From the NCBI GenBank assembly GCA_003223455.1, contig QHVE01000032.1, positions 46,126 through 83,862 of the forward strand: 37,737 bases of DNA. The letters run 5' to 3'. Made by a program: the position numbers and the translations under genes. Shown here one piece after another: positions 13,909-21,114 of the stretch (its first letter is position 1; every line of letters begins with the position of its first letter). Source of the stretch: Gemmatimonadota bacterium. Its GTDB lineage: Bacteria > Gemmatimonadota > Gemmatimonadetes > Gemmatimonadales > Gemmatimonadaceae. Below the pieces are notes generated by a model. The model had not been told where the DNA came from. It saw only the letters and a program-made list of their open reading frames with translations, and did no database searches.

Positions 13909-15008
13909 CACCCGCCTCGCACGAGTACGATCTTGCCCGTCACTCCGCCTGTTCCGAGCAGCTCGTGCGCGCGCCGCGCCTCCGTGAGGGGAAGTCGCTG
14001 CGCGATCAGCGGCGTGATCTTTCGCTGGCGAAGCAGCTCGAACAGTGCGGTCAGGTCCTCGCGAAACTGTGCTGGCTTGAGCCGCATGCGCCACTGGATG
14101 CTGTAGATGACAACGCGCCTCCGTCGTGAAAGCAGGAACGCGGCGAGCATGTACAGCACGTAGATGGCCATGGCGCGGTAGCGATGACGACCGCCGGGAT
14201 GACCCGATGGAAGTCGCCCACCGCGCAGCGACGCCGTGAGACCGAACCCCACGACCTTCCCGCCGCGGCGAAGGGCCTTGAGCGACTGCCAGATGTGCGT
14301 GCCTCCGATGCCCTCGAAGACGAAGTCGACGCCATCGCCGGTGAGACGGGCGATCTCCTTCACGAAGTCCTGGTGCTCGTAGTCGATCGGGATGCCGCCC
14401 AGCTCCGTCACGACCGGCGCGCCCTTCGATGCGCACGTGCCATACATCTCCAGGCCGACGAGGTGACCGAGCTGCAGCAGCGCCGAGCCCACTCCGCCTG
14501 CCGCGCCGTGAATCAACACACGCTGGCCTATTTTCACTTTCGCGGTGCGGTGCAGCATCTGGTAAGCGGTCACGTAGTTCAGCACCAGGCTCACAGCCTC
14601 GCCGGCCTCCAGGCCGGATGGCACCGGAACGAGCGCACGTGCCGGCAGGCAAACGTACTCCGCGTACGCACCGAAGATCGGCAGCGCCGCGACGGTCTGT
14701 CCCTGGTCGAACCCGGACACACCGTCGCCGAGCTTGTCCACCACCCCGACCAGATCCCACCCCGGTGTGAACGGCAGTTTCGGTGTCTCGGGATGAATGC
14801 CTTCGCGCATCAGCAGGTCGGGCAGCGAGACGCCGGCTGCCAGTACCTTCACCCGTACGTCGCCGGCCTTCGGCTCGGGGTGCTCTTCCTCGACCACCCG
14901 AAGCTCCTCGGGCCCGCCGTAGTGGGAGACGACGATTCGCGTATGTCTTGCCGTACGCGCATCCGCGCGGGCTTCGCGGTTCTGGGCCTCCTCCAGCGGT
15001 GTCGGCAT
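13908..15008 (-). CDS. MDR-superfamily quinone/zinc-less oxidoreductase
   Basis: A 366-residue medium-chain dehydrogenase/reductase. The catalytic GroES-like half includes VSLPDLLMREG and FTPGWDLVGVVD, and the Rossmann half has LIHGAAGGVGSALLQLG (NADPH-binding glycines). The pair of cysteines and His for catalytic or structural zinc is missing, so it is of the quinone-oxidoreductase (QOR/zeta-crystallin) type. Relative to short QORs it has a subfamily insertion with a hydrophobic stretch (IYVLYMLAAFLL) before the C-terminal FREDLTALFELL helix, seen also in larger relatives. The ATG at 15008 has GGAGGA upstream, so the start is firm. It probably reduces quinones or enones with NADPH. It is upstream of the ACT-domain gene. 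The 232-base spacer at 15009-15240 ahead of it shows no gene or motif I trust. Confidence 0.9.
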   Translation of the reverse strand: MPTPLEEAQNREARADARTARHTRIVVSHYGGPEELRVVEEEHPEPKAGDVRVKVLAAGVSLPDLLMREGIHPETPKLPFTPGWDLVGVVDKLGDGVSGFDQGQTVAALPIFGAYAEYVCLPARALVPVPSGLEAGEAVSLVLNYVTAYQMLHRTAKVKIGQRVLIHGAAGGVGSALLQLGHLVGLEMYGTCASKGAPVVTELGGIPIDYEHQDFVKEIARLTGDGVDFVFEGIGGTHIWQSLKALRRGGKVVGFGLTASLRGGRLPSGHPGGRHRYRAMAIYVLYMLAAFLLSRRRRVVIYSIQWRMRLKPAQFREDLTALFELLRQRKITPLIAQRLPLTEARRAHELLGTGGVTGKIVLVRGG

Positions 15009-15240
15009 GGTCTCCTCCGCTCGCGGATTGGGTCACCAACTGCGGCCCAATGAACGTAGGAGCAAAGGCATCGGCGGATGTCGGGAGAAGTCGGACAGGC
15101 TGCCATCTCTTCCATTACTGCAGCGGTGCCCTCCACTCGCGGGTCCGTCGGCGAGGGCGCATCCGTCAAACGACAGAAGTTCCGCCGTCGGGGCTCGGAG
15201 CGGTACGCAGGAGTGCCTCCAGCGTCGCCACGGCCGCGCG

Positions 15241-15660
15241 TCAGCTGCCGGTGGGAACGATCCCGGCAGTCTCGACCATGAGGATCACCGCGCGCTCGGG
15301 CGCCCGCGTGCGATGCCGAACACGCTTCGGCACGACGAAGCCCTCGCGCGGTCCGAGGCTGACGACGCGGCCCGGCGTGATACCGTCCGCCTGAGGCTCC
15401 AGGTCGATCAGGAACCGTCCCTCGAGCACGAAGAAGAACTCATCGTCGTCGTCGTGCTCGTGCCAGTGATACTCGCCCTGCATCACACCGAGACGAACGA
15501 CCGACTCATTGACTCGCGCGAGCGTCTGGTTGTACCAGCTATCACGCACCGCGGCGACGAGCGGGTCGAGCGCGATCGTCTGGAGCGGCGCGAAGAGCAC
15601 GTTCAGGTGCGTCGCGTATGGGTACGCGGACGGCGGAGTGGCGATGGGATCTGGCATCAT
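15241..15660 (-). CDS. Cupin-domain protein
   Basis: A 139-residue single-domain cupin. Metal-binding motif 1 is GEYHWHEHDDDDEFFFVLEG (two His and Glu as ligands), and motif 2 lies at about EGFVVPKRVRHRT. Many such cupins are dioxygenases, isomerases or sugar-binding regulators; no substrate can be named. The start is taken at ATG 15660 because the upstream ATG at 15711 would add a basic non-conserved stretch. Neither has a clear ribosome site. It follows the hydrolase remnant on the same strand by 85 bases, so the two may once have been in one transcript. Confidence 0.82.
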   Translation of the reverse strand: MMPDPIATPPSAYPYATHLNVLFAPLQTIALDPLVAAVRDSWYNQTLARVNESVVRLGVMQGEYHWHEHDDDDEFFFVLEGRFLIDLEPQADGITPGRVVSLGPREGFVVPKRVRHRTRAPERAVILMVETAGIVPTGS

Positions 15661-15745
15661 GTTGACCGCGAGAGAAGGAGCTCGAAGGGGAAGTCGGAAA
15701 GGGTGTGACAATCACGGCGAGCGCGCAGTGCGGAGTCGCGAGCAC

Positions 15746-15969
15746 CTATTCCGAAACGACGCCGATGGTCTTCAACCACTTCTCGACGAGATGCGGCCAC
15801 CCCTGCACGGGGCCCACCTTCTCACTGTCCGCGACGAGCCGCGCGCCTGGAGTAGCTCCGGCCAGATCGGCACCTGCGCATGGCCCGGCGCTGGCTGCCA
15901 GGGCGACGTCTGGGCACCGGCACCGCCCCATGCGATCGCGACGTACGCCGCGATGATCGCGGTCCTCAT
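15746..15969 (-). pseudogene. Decayed alpha/beta hydrolase (acetylesterase-like) gene
   Basis: Only the two ends of a gene remain. From ATG 15969 a signal peptide and mature start read out (AYVAIAWGGAGAQ, then TSPWQPAPGHAQVPIWP), which is the N terminus of secreted alpha/beta hydrolases of the xylanase-associated acetylesterase type. At about 15858-15862 one base appears to be missing: in the next frame the protein continues GATPGARLVADSEKVGP. It then jumps straight to the family's C terminus, GWPHLVEKWLKTIGVVSE and stop. Everything between, including the catalytic Ser, Asp and His, is deleted (about 200 residues). A start followed by a frameshift and a large internal deletion marks a pseudogene. 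It lies directly after the CDF-like transporter gene on the same strand. Confidence 0.75.
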
Positions 15970-15982
15970 GCTGATCAGCTCA

Positions 15983-16621
15983 TCAGCAGCAATCGTCCTC
16001 GCAGTGCGCTTCGCCGCGCACACCCTCCACTCCCTCCTTCGCGATGATCGGCACCATGAGGAGCGCGGCCACCGGGTCCGCCCACCACCAGCCGAGCGCC
16101 GTGTTGAGCGCCACGCCGGCAAGGGCGATGACGGACAGGTACGCGCACAGCGACGTCTGCATCGCGTCGGCCTCGAGCGCGCGGCTCGTCATCGCGCGCG
16201 CCACGCGCCGCTTCGCTCGCGCGAGGACGGGCATCACGATCGCCGAGAGCGCAAGGAGCGTGAGCCCGACGAGGCTGCGCTCGGGCGCATCGCGGCGCCA
16301 CAGCGCGTGGGCGCTGTCGAGTATGACGTACGCGGCGAGCGCGAGGAACGACCAGCCGATGATGCGGAGTGTCGTGCGCTCCACGCGCTCGCGGCGTGAC
16401 GTGTCGAGATCGGCCCGCAATCGCCACTGCGCTGCACCGCTCGCCGTCACCTCGATCACACTGTCGAGCCCGAAGCCGAAGAGCGCAACGCTCCCCGACA
16501 CGAGGCCGGCGCCGATCGCCACCACCGCCTCGAGGACGTTGTAGCCGATCGTCAGATAGTTGAGTGCGAGCCCGCGGCGCACGAGCGCCGGGCGTGACGT
16601 GACGCCTCCGCTGATGCTCAC
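15983..16621 (-). CDS. Short CDF-like cation transporter
   Basis: A 212-residue membrane protein with about five to six hydrophobic segments and the core features of the cation diffusion facilitator superfamily. An early segment has GFGLDSVIEV (Asp53 with Glu57 in place of the usual H/D-x-x-x-D), and a later segment has EADAMQTSLCAYLS and WWADPVAALLMVPIIAKEG. The cytoplasmic metal-binding domain of normal CDF proteins (another ~80 residues) is absent. Instead the chain ends in HCEDDCC, a ready metal-binding tail. It may export a soft metal, or be of the TMEM163-like subgroup. The start is GTG 16621, overlapping the TGA of the peptidase gene by four bases (GTGA). Co-expression with an exported peptidase is notable but unexplained. 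Confidence 0.82.
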   Translation of the reverse strand: MSISGGVTSRPALVRRGLALNYLTIGYNVLEAVVAIGAGLVSGSVALFGFGLDSVIEVTASGAAQWRLRADLDTSRRERVERTTLRIIGWSFLALAAYVILDSAHALWRRDAPERSLVGLTLLALSAIVMPVLARAKRRVARAMTSRALEADAMQTSLCAYLSVIALAGVALNTALGWWWADPVAALLMVPIIAKEGVEGVRGEAHCEDDCC

Positions 16622-18756
16622 GGTGTCGGCGGCCTCTCGTCCTTCAACTTCCGCGTGAGATACGTCCACTCGAGCGCCATGCGCTTCGCCGTCTCCTTGA
16701 GATTCGCCGCGGCGGAGTGGCCGCCGTCGGTGTTCTCGTAGAAGAGCACCGGATAGCCGATCTCCTCGAGGCGGGCCACCGCCTTGCGCGCATGGCCCGG
16801 ATGCACGCGGTCGTCCTTCGTCGAGGTGTGGATGAACGCCTCGGGATATTTTCGCCCCGCCTCTAGCGCCTGATACGGCGAGTACTTCGCGATCCATGCC
16901 CGCTGTTCGGGGATGTCGGGGTTCCCGTACTCCGCCATCCACGACGCGCCGGCAAGGAGCTTGTGGAAGCGCATCATGTCGAACAGCGGCACCTGGATCA
17001 CCGCCGCATTGAACAGCTCGGGATGCTGCGTCATCGCGACGCCCATGAACAGTCCGCCCTGCGATCCGCCCATGATGCCGAGCCGGCGCGGCGAGGTGAT
17101 CTTTCGGGCGATCAAGTCTTGCGCGACGGCGGCGAAGTCCTCGTGCGCGCGATGGCGGTTCTCGCCCTGTGCGGCCTGATGCCACGCCGGCCCGAACTCG
17201 CCGCCGCCGCGCGTGTTCGCCACCGCGTACACGCCGCCGCTCTCGAGCCAGAGCTTGCCCACCGTACCCGAGTAGCCGGGCAGGAGGCTGACCTGATAGC
17301 CGCCGTAGCCGTAGAGCACCGTGGGATTGCTGCCATCGCGCGGCATGGCGCGCGGGCCGACGACGAAGTACGGCACCTGCGTGCCGTCGGCGGACGTCGC
17401 CTCGTACTGCGTCATCTCGAGCGCCGATGCGTCGAACCGCTCGGGCATCGACTTCACCTGCTCCACCTTTCCCGACGCGGCGTCGACGAGCCAGAGACTG
17501 TTCGGGAGGAGGTAGCTCGACACGGTGACGAACAGCTCGTCGCTCTCGTGCGACGCGGAGCCCAGGCTGATCGTCGCGTTCGTGGGGAGTGCAAGCTGGG
17601 TGCGCGTCCAGCCGTTCGCGCCGTGGCGGTACACGTACGCTGCGCCCTTCACGTTCTCGCTCAGGTTCACGACGAGTGCGTTGCGCGTTACGGTCACGCC
17701 CTCGATCGACTCGCGCTTGCCGGGACGGAGAACGAGCGCCGGCTTCGCGCTCGCTGGATCGCTTTTGAGGGCGGCGAGGTCGTACGCGAGCAGGTCGCCC
17801 GTCTCGAACCCGTTCCAGGCGATCTCGGTGGTGAAGACGAGCTGCCCGTCCACGAGACCGCGGATGGCGTGGCGCGTCGGGAAGGGGAGCTGCACGGCAG
17901 GGCCGTCGTCGCGCAGCAGCCAGATCTCGCCCTCGTAGAACGTCACGGCTCGGCTCGCGAGCACCGCCTGCAATCGTCCGTCGGCGTCACGGAGCGTGAA
18001 CGCGTTCGCCGCCACGTGGTCGGGCGAGCCGCGGAACACTTCCATTGCCTGATCGAGCGGCTGACCGCGTTTCAGCCGCTTCACGACGAACGGATAGCCC
18101 GACTTCGTGAGCGTGCCGGGCCCGAAGTCGCGCCACACGAGCAGCGTGTTCTCGTCCACCCACGTCGCGCCTCCCTTCGATTCGGGGAGCCGGAATCCGC
18201 CGTCGACGAACTGCTTCGTCACGACGTCGAACTCGCGCATCTCGTCGGCGTCCTTGCCGCCGTTCGACAGCGCCACGAGGCAGCGCCGCTCATCCGGACG
18301 AAGGCAGGTCGTGCCGTGAAACACCCAGTTCGCGCCGTCGCGCGCCGAGAGCGAGTCCACGTCGAGCACGAGCTCCCACTCCGGGTTCGCGCTCCGATAG
18401 CTCACCGGCGTCGTGCGGCGCAGGATGCCGCGCACATGCGCCGGGTCCTGCCAGAAGTTGTAGATCGTATGGCCGCGGATGTCGGGCATCGCGATGCGGT
18501 CCGTCGCCTCGACGATGCGCAGTGCGTCGGCGTGCAGCTTCTCGTAGCGCGGGTCGCTCTGCAGGGTGCCGAGCGATTTCACGTTGTGGGCCTTGACCCA
18601 CTGCATCGCGCGATCGCCCTCGATGTCCTCGAGCCAGAGGTAGGGATCGTCGGTGGCGTGGGACGCGGCGTGGCGCTCGGTTGCGGGGGTCGGGGCGGGA
18701 AGCGATGACATGCAGGCGCTGAGCAGGAGCGCGCAGAGCGGAGGAGCGTGACGCAT
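16618..18756 (-). CDS. Prolyl oligopeptidase (S9A) lipoprotein
   Basis: A 712-residue peptidase. The N terminus is a lipoprotein signal (CALLLSACMSS, lipobox SAC). The family start DDPYLWLEDIEGDRAMQWV opens a ~380-residue beta-propeller that limits access to small peptides. The hydrolase domain follows, with GGSQGG holding the nucleophile Ser565, TKDDR holding the Asp (648 or 649), and NTDGGHSAA holding His680. It cleaves short proline-containing peptides, here in the periplasm or on the membrane. Length is normal. The ATG at 18756 has GAGG eight bases upstream; an earlier ATG at 18843 has no support. The stop overlaps the transporter's GTG. It diverges from the ArsR operon at 18928. Confidence 0.95.
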   Translation of the reverse strand: MRHAPPLCALLLSACMSSLPAPTPATERHAASHATDDPYLWLEDIEGDRAMQWVKAHNVKSLGTLQSDPRYEKLHADALRIVEATDRIAMPDIRGHTIYNFWQDPAHVRGILRRTTPVSYRSANPEWELVLDVDSLSARDGANWVFHGTTCLRPDERRCLVALSNGGKDADEMREFDVVTKQFVDGGFRLPESKGGATWVDENTLLVWRDFGPGTLTKSGYPFVVKRLKRGQPLDQAMEVFRGSPDHVAANAFTLRDADGRLQAVLASRAVTFYEGEIWLLRDDGPAVQLPFPTRHAIRGLVDGQLVFTTEIAWNGFETGDLLAYDLAALKSDPASAKPALVLRPGKRESIEGVTVTRNALVVNLSENVKGAAYVYRHGANGWTRTQLALPTNATISLGSASHESDELFVTVSSYLLPNSLWLVDAASGKVEQVKSMPERFDASALEMTQYEATSADGTQVPYFVVGPRAMPRDGSNPTVLYGYGGYQVSLLPGYSGTVGKLWLESGGVYAVANTRGGGEFGPAWHQAAQGENRHRAHEDFAAVAQDLIARKITSPRRLGIMGGSQGGLFMGVAMTQHPELFNAAVIQVPLFDMMRFHKLLAGASWMAEYGNPDIPEQRAWIAKYSPYQALEAGRKYPEAFIHTSTKDDRVHPGHARKAVARLEEIGYPVLFYENTDGGHSAAANLKETAKRMALEWTYLTRKLKDERPPTP

Positions 18757-18868
18757 GAGTCGGCCTCGCGAGGGAGACGACGGTGTGTCGAAAGGTAGCT
18801 CGGCGGAGGTCGCGTCGCGCCGCGGGTTTCGCGCGGAGGGCACCGAGGACCGCGGAGGCGCGCGCCAC

Positions 18869-18917
18869 TTGACGATCTTCCTGGCGTACGCCTATTTTTA
18901 GGTAACGTTTCGCTTAC
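18869..18917 (+). promoter_or_regulatory. Promoter and possible ArsR operator
   Basis: TTGACG at 18869-18874 and TATTTT at 18893-18898, 18 bases apart, form a fair sigma-70-type promoter pointing at the regulator gene. Downstream, across the expected start site, GTAA (18902-18905) and TTAC (18914-18917) form an imperfect dyad GTAACGTTTCGCTTAC. ArsR-type repressors paired with SRPBCC genes often bind such GTAAC-type sites, so autoregulation is likely. The inner bases do not pair, so the operator is tentative. Confidence 0.5.
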
Positions 18918-18927
18918 TCATCTGCCC

Positions 18928-19281
18928 GTGCCTCGTCCCGCCGCCCACGCCGACCCCTTCCTCGCCGTCGCCGATCCGACGCGGCGGGCCATCCTCGACC
19001 AACTCCGGGACGGCGATGCGCCCGTGACCCAGCTCGCCGCCGCGTTCGACATGACGCGCCCGGCGGTCTCGCGCCACCTGCGCGTGCTGCGCGCCGCGCG
19101 GCTCGTGCGCGAGCGGCGCGGGGGCGATGACGGGCGGCAGCGCATCTATCAGCTCACCCCGGGGCCGCTGCGCGAGGTCGCGCAGTGGGCCGAGGGGTAC
19201 ACCATCTTCTGGCGTGACGGGCTGTCGCGTCTCAAGCGCCACGTGGAGCGTGGCGCGGCACACCCGCGCAGGGAGCGCTGA
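18928..19281 (+). CDS. ArsR-family winged-helix repressor
   Basis: A 117-residue helix-turn-helix protein. DPTRRAILDQLRDGDAPVT starts the winged helix, the recognition helix is MTRPAVSRHLRVLRAA, and the wing is ERRGGDDGRQRIYQLTP. The C-terminal YTIFWRDGLSRLKRHVE is typical of the ArsR subgroup that sits in front of SRPBCC/AHSA1 genes. There is no cysteine metal-binding motif, so it is not a metal sensor. The start is GTG 18928. The next gene begins two bases after its stop. It probably represses its own operon through the dyad at 18902-18917; its inducer is unknown. Confidence 0.9.
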   Translation: MPRPAAHADPFLAVADPTRRAILDQLRDGDAPVTQLAAAFDMTRPAVSRHLRVLRAARLVRERRGGDDGRQRIYQLTPGPLREVAQWAEGYTIFWRDGLSRLKRHVERGAAHPRRER

Positions 19282-19282
19282 C

Positions 19283-19873
19283 ATGCCTCACGTGATCAGA
19301 GATCCGATCGAGTCGCCCGCCGAGCCGGCGGGAATCGTCCGCGCCTCGGTGGACATCGCGGCGCCCGCGGCGGACGTCTTCCGCGCCCTCGTCGATCCGC
19401 ACGAGCTCGCAGCGTGGCTCGGCGGCGAGCCGATGCCGTCCCACCCGCGCGAGCCGCGTGACTCCGACGCGTCCCGCGCCCTGCCGGGTACTCGGTGGCG
19501 CGCGCCCGCGATCGCTCCCGACGGGACCACCGGCGACGTCTCCGGCGAGTACCTCGGCGTCGCGCCGCCCTACCGCCTCGAGACGACCTGGCGCGCGAGC
19601 TGGAACGACTTCGCGACCGAGCGGGTTCGCTTCGAGCTCGTGCCGATCGAGGTCGGTGGCGTGGAAGGGACGCGCGTGACGGTCACCCACACCCGCGCCC
19701 AGTCGCGTCTGCACGCGACGACGTCGGCGCTGGCGCACGCCTCCGTGCGCGGGGCCGAAGGTTGGCCGTCGCTGCTCGCGCGCCTCGCCGTGCACGTCGC
19801 GACCACGGGCACGCTCGTTCACGACTTCGACGCCCTGCACCGCGCAGTCGTCGACCTCCATCATGCACGCTGA
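19283..19873 (+). CDS. SRPBCC / AHSA1-type domain protein
   Basis: A 196-residue protein of the START-like SRPBCC superfamily. It opens with the family's IVRASVDIAAPAADVFRALVDPHELAAWLGG, split here as VRASVDIAAPAADVFRAL and DPHELAAWLGG. The middle has SGEYLGVAPPYRLETTW and RVTVTHTRA strands, and the C-terminal helix covers SLLARLAVHV. These proteins bind hydrophobic ligands in a deep cavity or, in the AHSA1 group, act with Hsp90; bacterial members beside ArsR genes are of unknown function. GGGAG precedes the ATG at 19283 and the gene follows the repressor by two bases, so both are one operon. Confidence 0.88.
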   Translation: MPHVIRDPIESPAEPAGIVRASVDIAAPAADVFRALVDPHELAAWLGGEPMPSHPREPRDSDASRALPGTRWRAPAIAPDGTTGDVSGEYLGVAPPYRLETTWRASWNDFATERVRFELVPIEVGGVEGTRVTVTHTRAQSRLHATTSALAHASVRGAEGWPSLLARLAVHVATTGTLVHDFDALHRAVVDLHHAR

Positions 19874-19894
19874 CTCTCTTCGCACACGCATCCC

Positions 19895-20536
19895 ATGACG
19901 ATCTACATGCCGTCGGTCATCGAGCGCTCCAGCCGCGGCGAGCGCAGCTACGACGTCTTCTCCCGCCTGCTGATGGACCGCATCGTCTTCCTCGGCGCAC
20001 CGGTCGACGACGACGTCGCGAACATCATCATCGCCCAACTGCTCTTCCTCGAGGCGGACAACGACTCGCGCGACATCCACCTCTACATCAACTCGCCGGG
20101 CGGCAGCATCTCGGCAGGGCTCGCGATCTACGACACGATGCAATACCTGAAGGCCCCGGTGAACACGATCTGCATGGGCCTCGCGGCGAGCATGGGGTGC
20201 TTTCTCCTCGCGGCGGGTCGCAATGGAAAGCGCAGCGCGCTTCCGCACGCGCGCATCATGCAGCACCAGCCGTCGCAGCGCGGTGGCGGCGGCACCGCGT
20301 CGGAGATCGAGGTGCTGGCGAAGGAGATCCTCTACACGCGCGCGACGGTGAACCGCCTGCTCGCCAAGCACACCGGCCAGCCGGTGGAGCGCATCGAGCG
20401 CGACTTCGAGCGCGACAACTACATGTCGGCCGCGGAGGCCAAGGCCTACGGGATCATCGACCACGTCATCGAACAGCGGGGTGAGCTCGTGGACGTTCCG
20501 GCCCTGGTGACCGCGGCTGCGGAATCGTCGTGGTGA
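19895..20536 (+). CDS. clpP: ATP-dependent Clp protease proteolytic subunit
   Basis: A 213-residue ClpP. The catalytic triad is intact: Ser99 in [14 protein letters not shown], His124 in RIMQHQPSQ, and Asp174 in [16 protein letters not shown]. The oligomer handle and the typical [20 protein letters not shown] (residues 64-83) are present. Fourteen subunits form a barrel that, with ClpX or ClpA/C, degrades unfolded and tagged proteins in the cytoplasm. Compared with E. coli ClpP the N-terminal propeptide is short. No clpX or tig gene is adjacent, so this may be a second clpP copy of the genome. Twenty-one bases separate it from the SRPBCC gene, so read-through from the ArsR promoter is possible. 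The ATG at 19895 has no clear ribosome site. Confidence 0.95.
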   Translation: MTIYMPSVIERSSRGERSYDVFSRLLMDRIVFLGAPVDDDVANIIIAQLLFLEADNDSRDIHLYINSPGGSISAGLAIYDTMQYLKAPVNTICMGLAASMGCFLLAAGRNGKRSALPHARIMQHQPSQRGGGGTASEIEVLAKEILYTRATVNRLLAKHTGQPVERIERDFERDNYMSAAEAKAYGIIDHVIEQRGELVDVPALVTAAAESSW

Positions 20537-20574
20537 GCAGCTGACCCGGTGGCGCGTCGAACGACGAAAGCGTT

Positions 20575-20654
20575 GAACGACGGAACGCGGATCCGTAATG
20601 GCGATGACGCGGAAACGGCCGGATCCTGAACGACGAGATCTCTCCGTTTTCCGC
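20575..20654. repeat. Dispersed word copy 2 with near-perfect hairpin
   Basis: The 16-mer GAACGACGGAACGCGG (20575-20590) repeats the copy at 12531. It is followed by GCGGAAACGG (20609-20618) and CCGTTTTCCGC (20644-20654), which pair apart from one extra T. Located directly after clpP, it could stop transcription. The hairpin plus the CCGTTTTCCGCG words resemble a class of dispersed 3'-end repeats common in GC-rich genomes. Confidence 0.5.
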
Positions 20655-20697
20655 GTTCTCGCGCTGCTCTCCGCACCCTCCGCGCCGAGCTGTTGGG

Positions 20698-21054
20698 ATG
20701 AGCTCCTTCCTCGAATCCACGCTCCTCTCCTCCTGCCCCGATCTTCGCGAATCGTGGCAGGCACACCGTCGGAGCTTCGGCCCGGGCGAGGAGCCCGACG
20801 ACCAGATGCTGCTCGATGCGGTGCGCCGGCACGTGCTCGGGCTGCTCGCCGCGGGGCGTGCCGCGGAGTTCTCGCGGTTCGCTCGTGCACTCGAGCGGCT
20901 GATCGGCGAGGCGGACCCGATCCTGTACGATCTGCTGCGCGAGGGATTGCTGCGGCCGCTCGCGCGCGACGTGCGCGAGGCGGGGGTCGAGCCGTCGTGC
21001 GTCGCACCGTATCTCGGCGCGCGCACCTCGCTCGCCTGGCCGAAGGAGCCCTGA
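20698..21054 (+). CDS. Small helical protein, DUF7674-like
   Basis: A 118-residue acidic protein predicted to be helical, without signal or membrane segment. The layout SCPDLRESWQAHRRSFG, then LLDAVRRHVLGLLAAGRAAEF and ADPILYDLLREGLLRPL resembles DUF7674-type small proteins of unknown function. These are often found near toxin-immunity or SMI1-like genes, though none is seen here. The ATG at 20698 has no strong ribosome site. A 13-bp perfect hairpin follows seven bases after its stop. Function is unknown; the family call is by pattern only. Confidence 0.55.
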   Translation: MSSFLESTLLSSCPDLRESWQAHRRSFGPGEEPDDQMLLDAVRRHVLGLLAAGRAAEFSRFARALERLIGEADPILYDLLREGLLRPLARDVREAGVEPSCVAPYLGARTSLAWPKEP

Positions 21055-21060
21055 CGCGAC

Positions 21061-21089
21061 GCGGGGCGACGGATGATCCGTCGCCCCGC
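21061..21089. terminator. Perfect 13-bp hairpin between convergent genes
   Basis: GCGGGGCGACGGA (21061-21073), loop TGA, TCCGTCGCCCCGC (21077-21089). It stands between the stop at 21054 on the plus strand and the stop at 21115 on the minus strand and would act on both transcripts. No U-tract is present on either side. Confidence 0.75.
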
Positions 21090-21114
21090 ATCGTGCATCG
21101 GAAGTTTTCGCCTG

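Noticed and set aside
14849-15169. A minus-strand frame with a possible Met start in the spacer before the MDR oxidoreductase
   Set aside because: It is out of frame with the oxidoreductase, has no ribosome site and its second half runs through the coding sequence as Arg-rich shadow.
16963-18708. A 581-residue plus-strand frame opposite the prolyl oligopeptidase
   Set aside because: No recognisable motif and Arg-rich antisense composition; the minus-strand gene has the whole catalytic triad.
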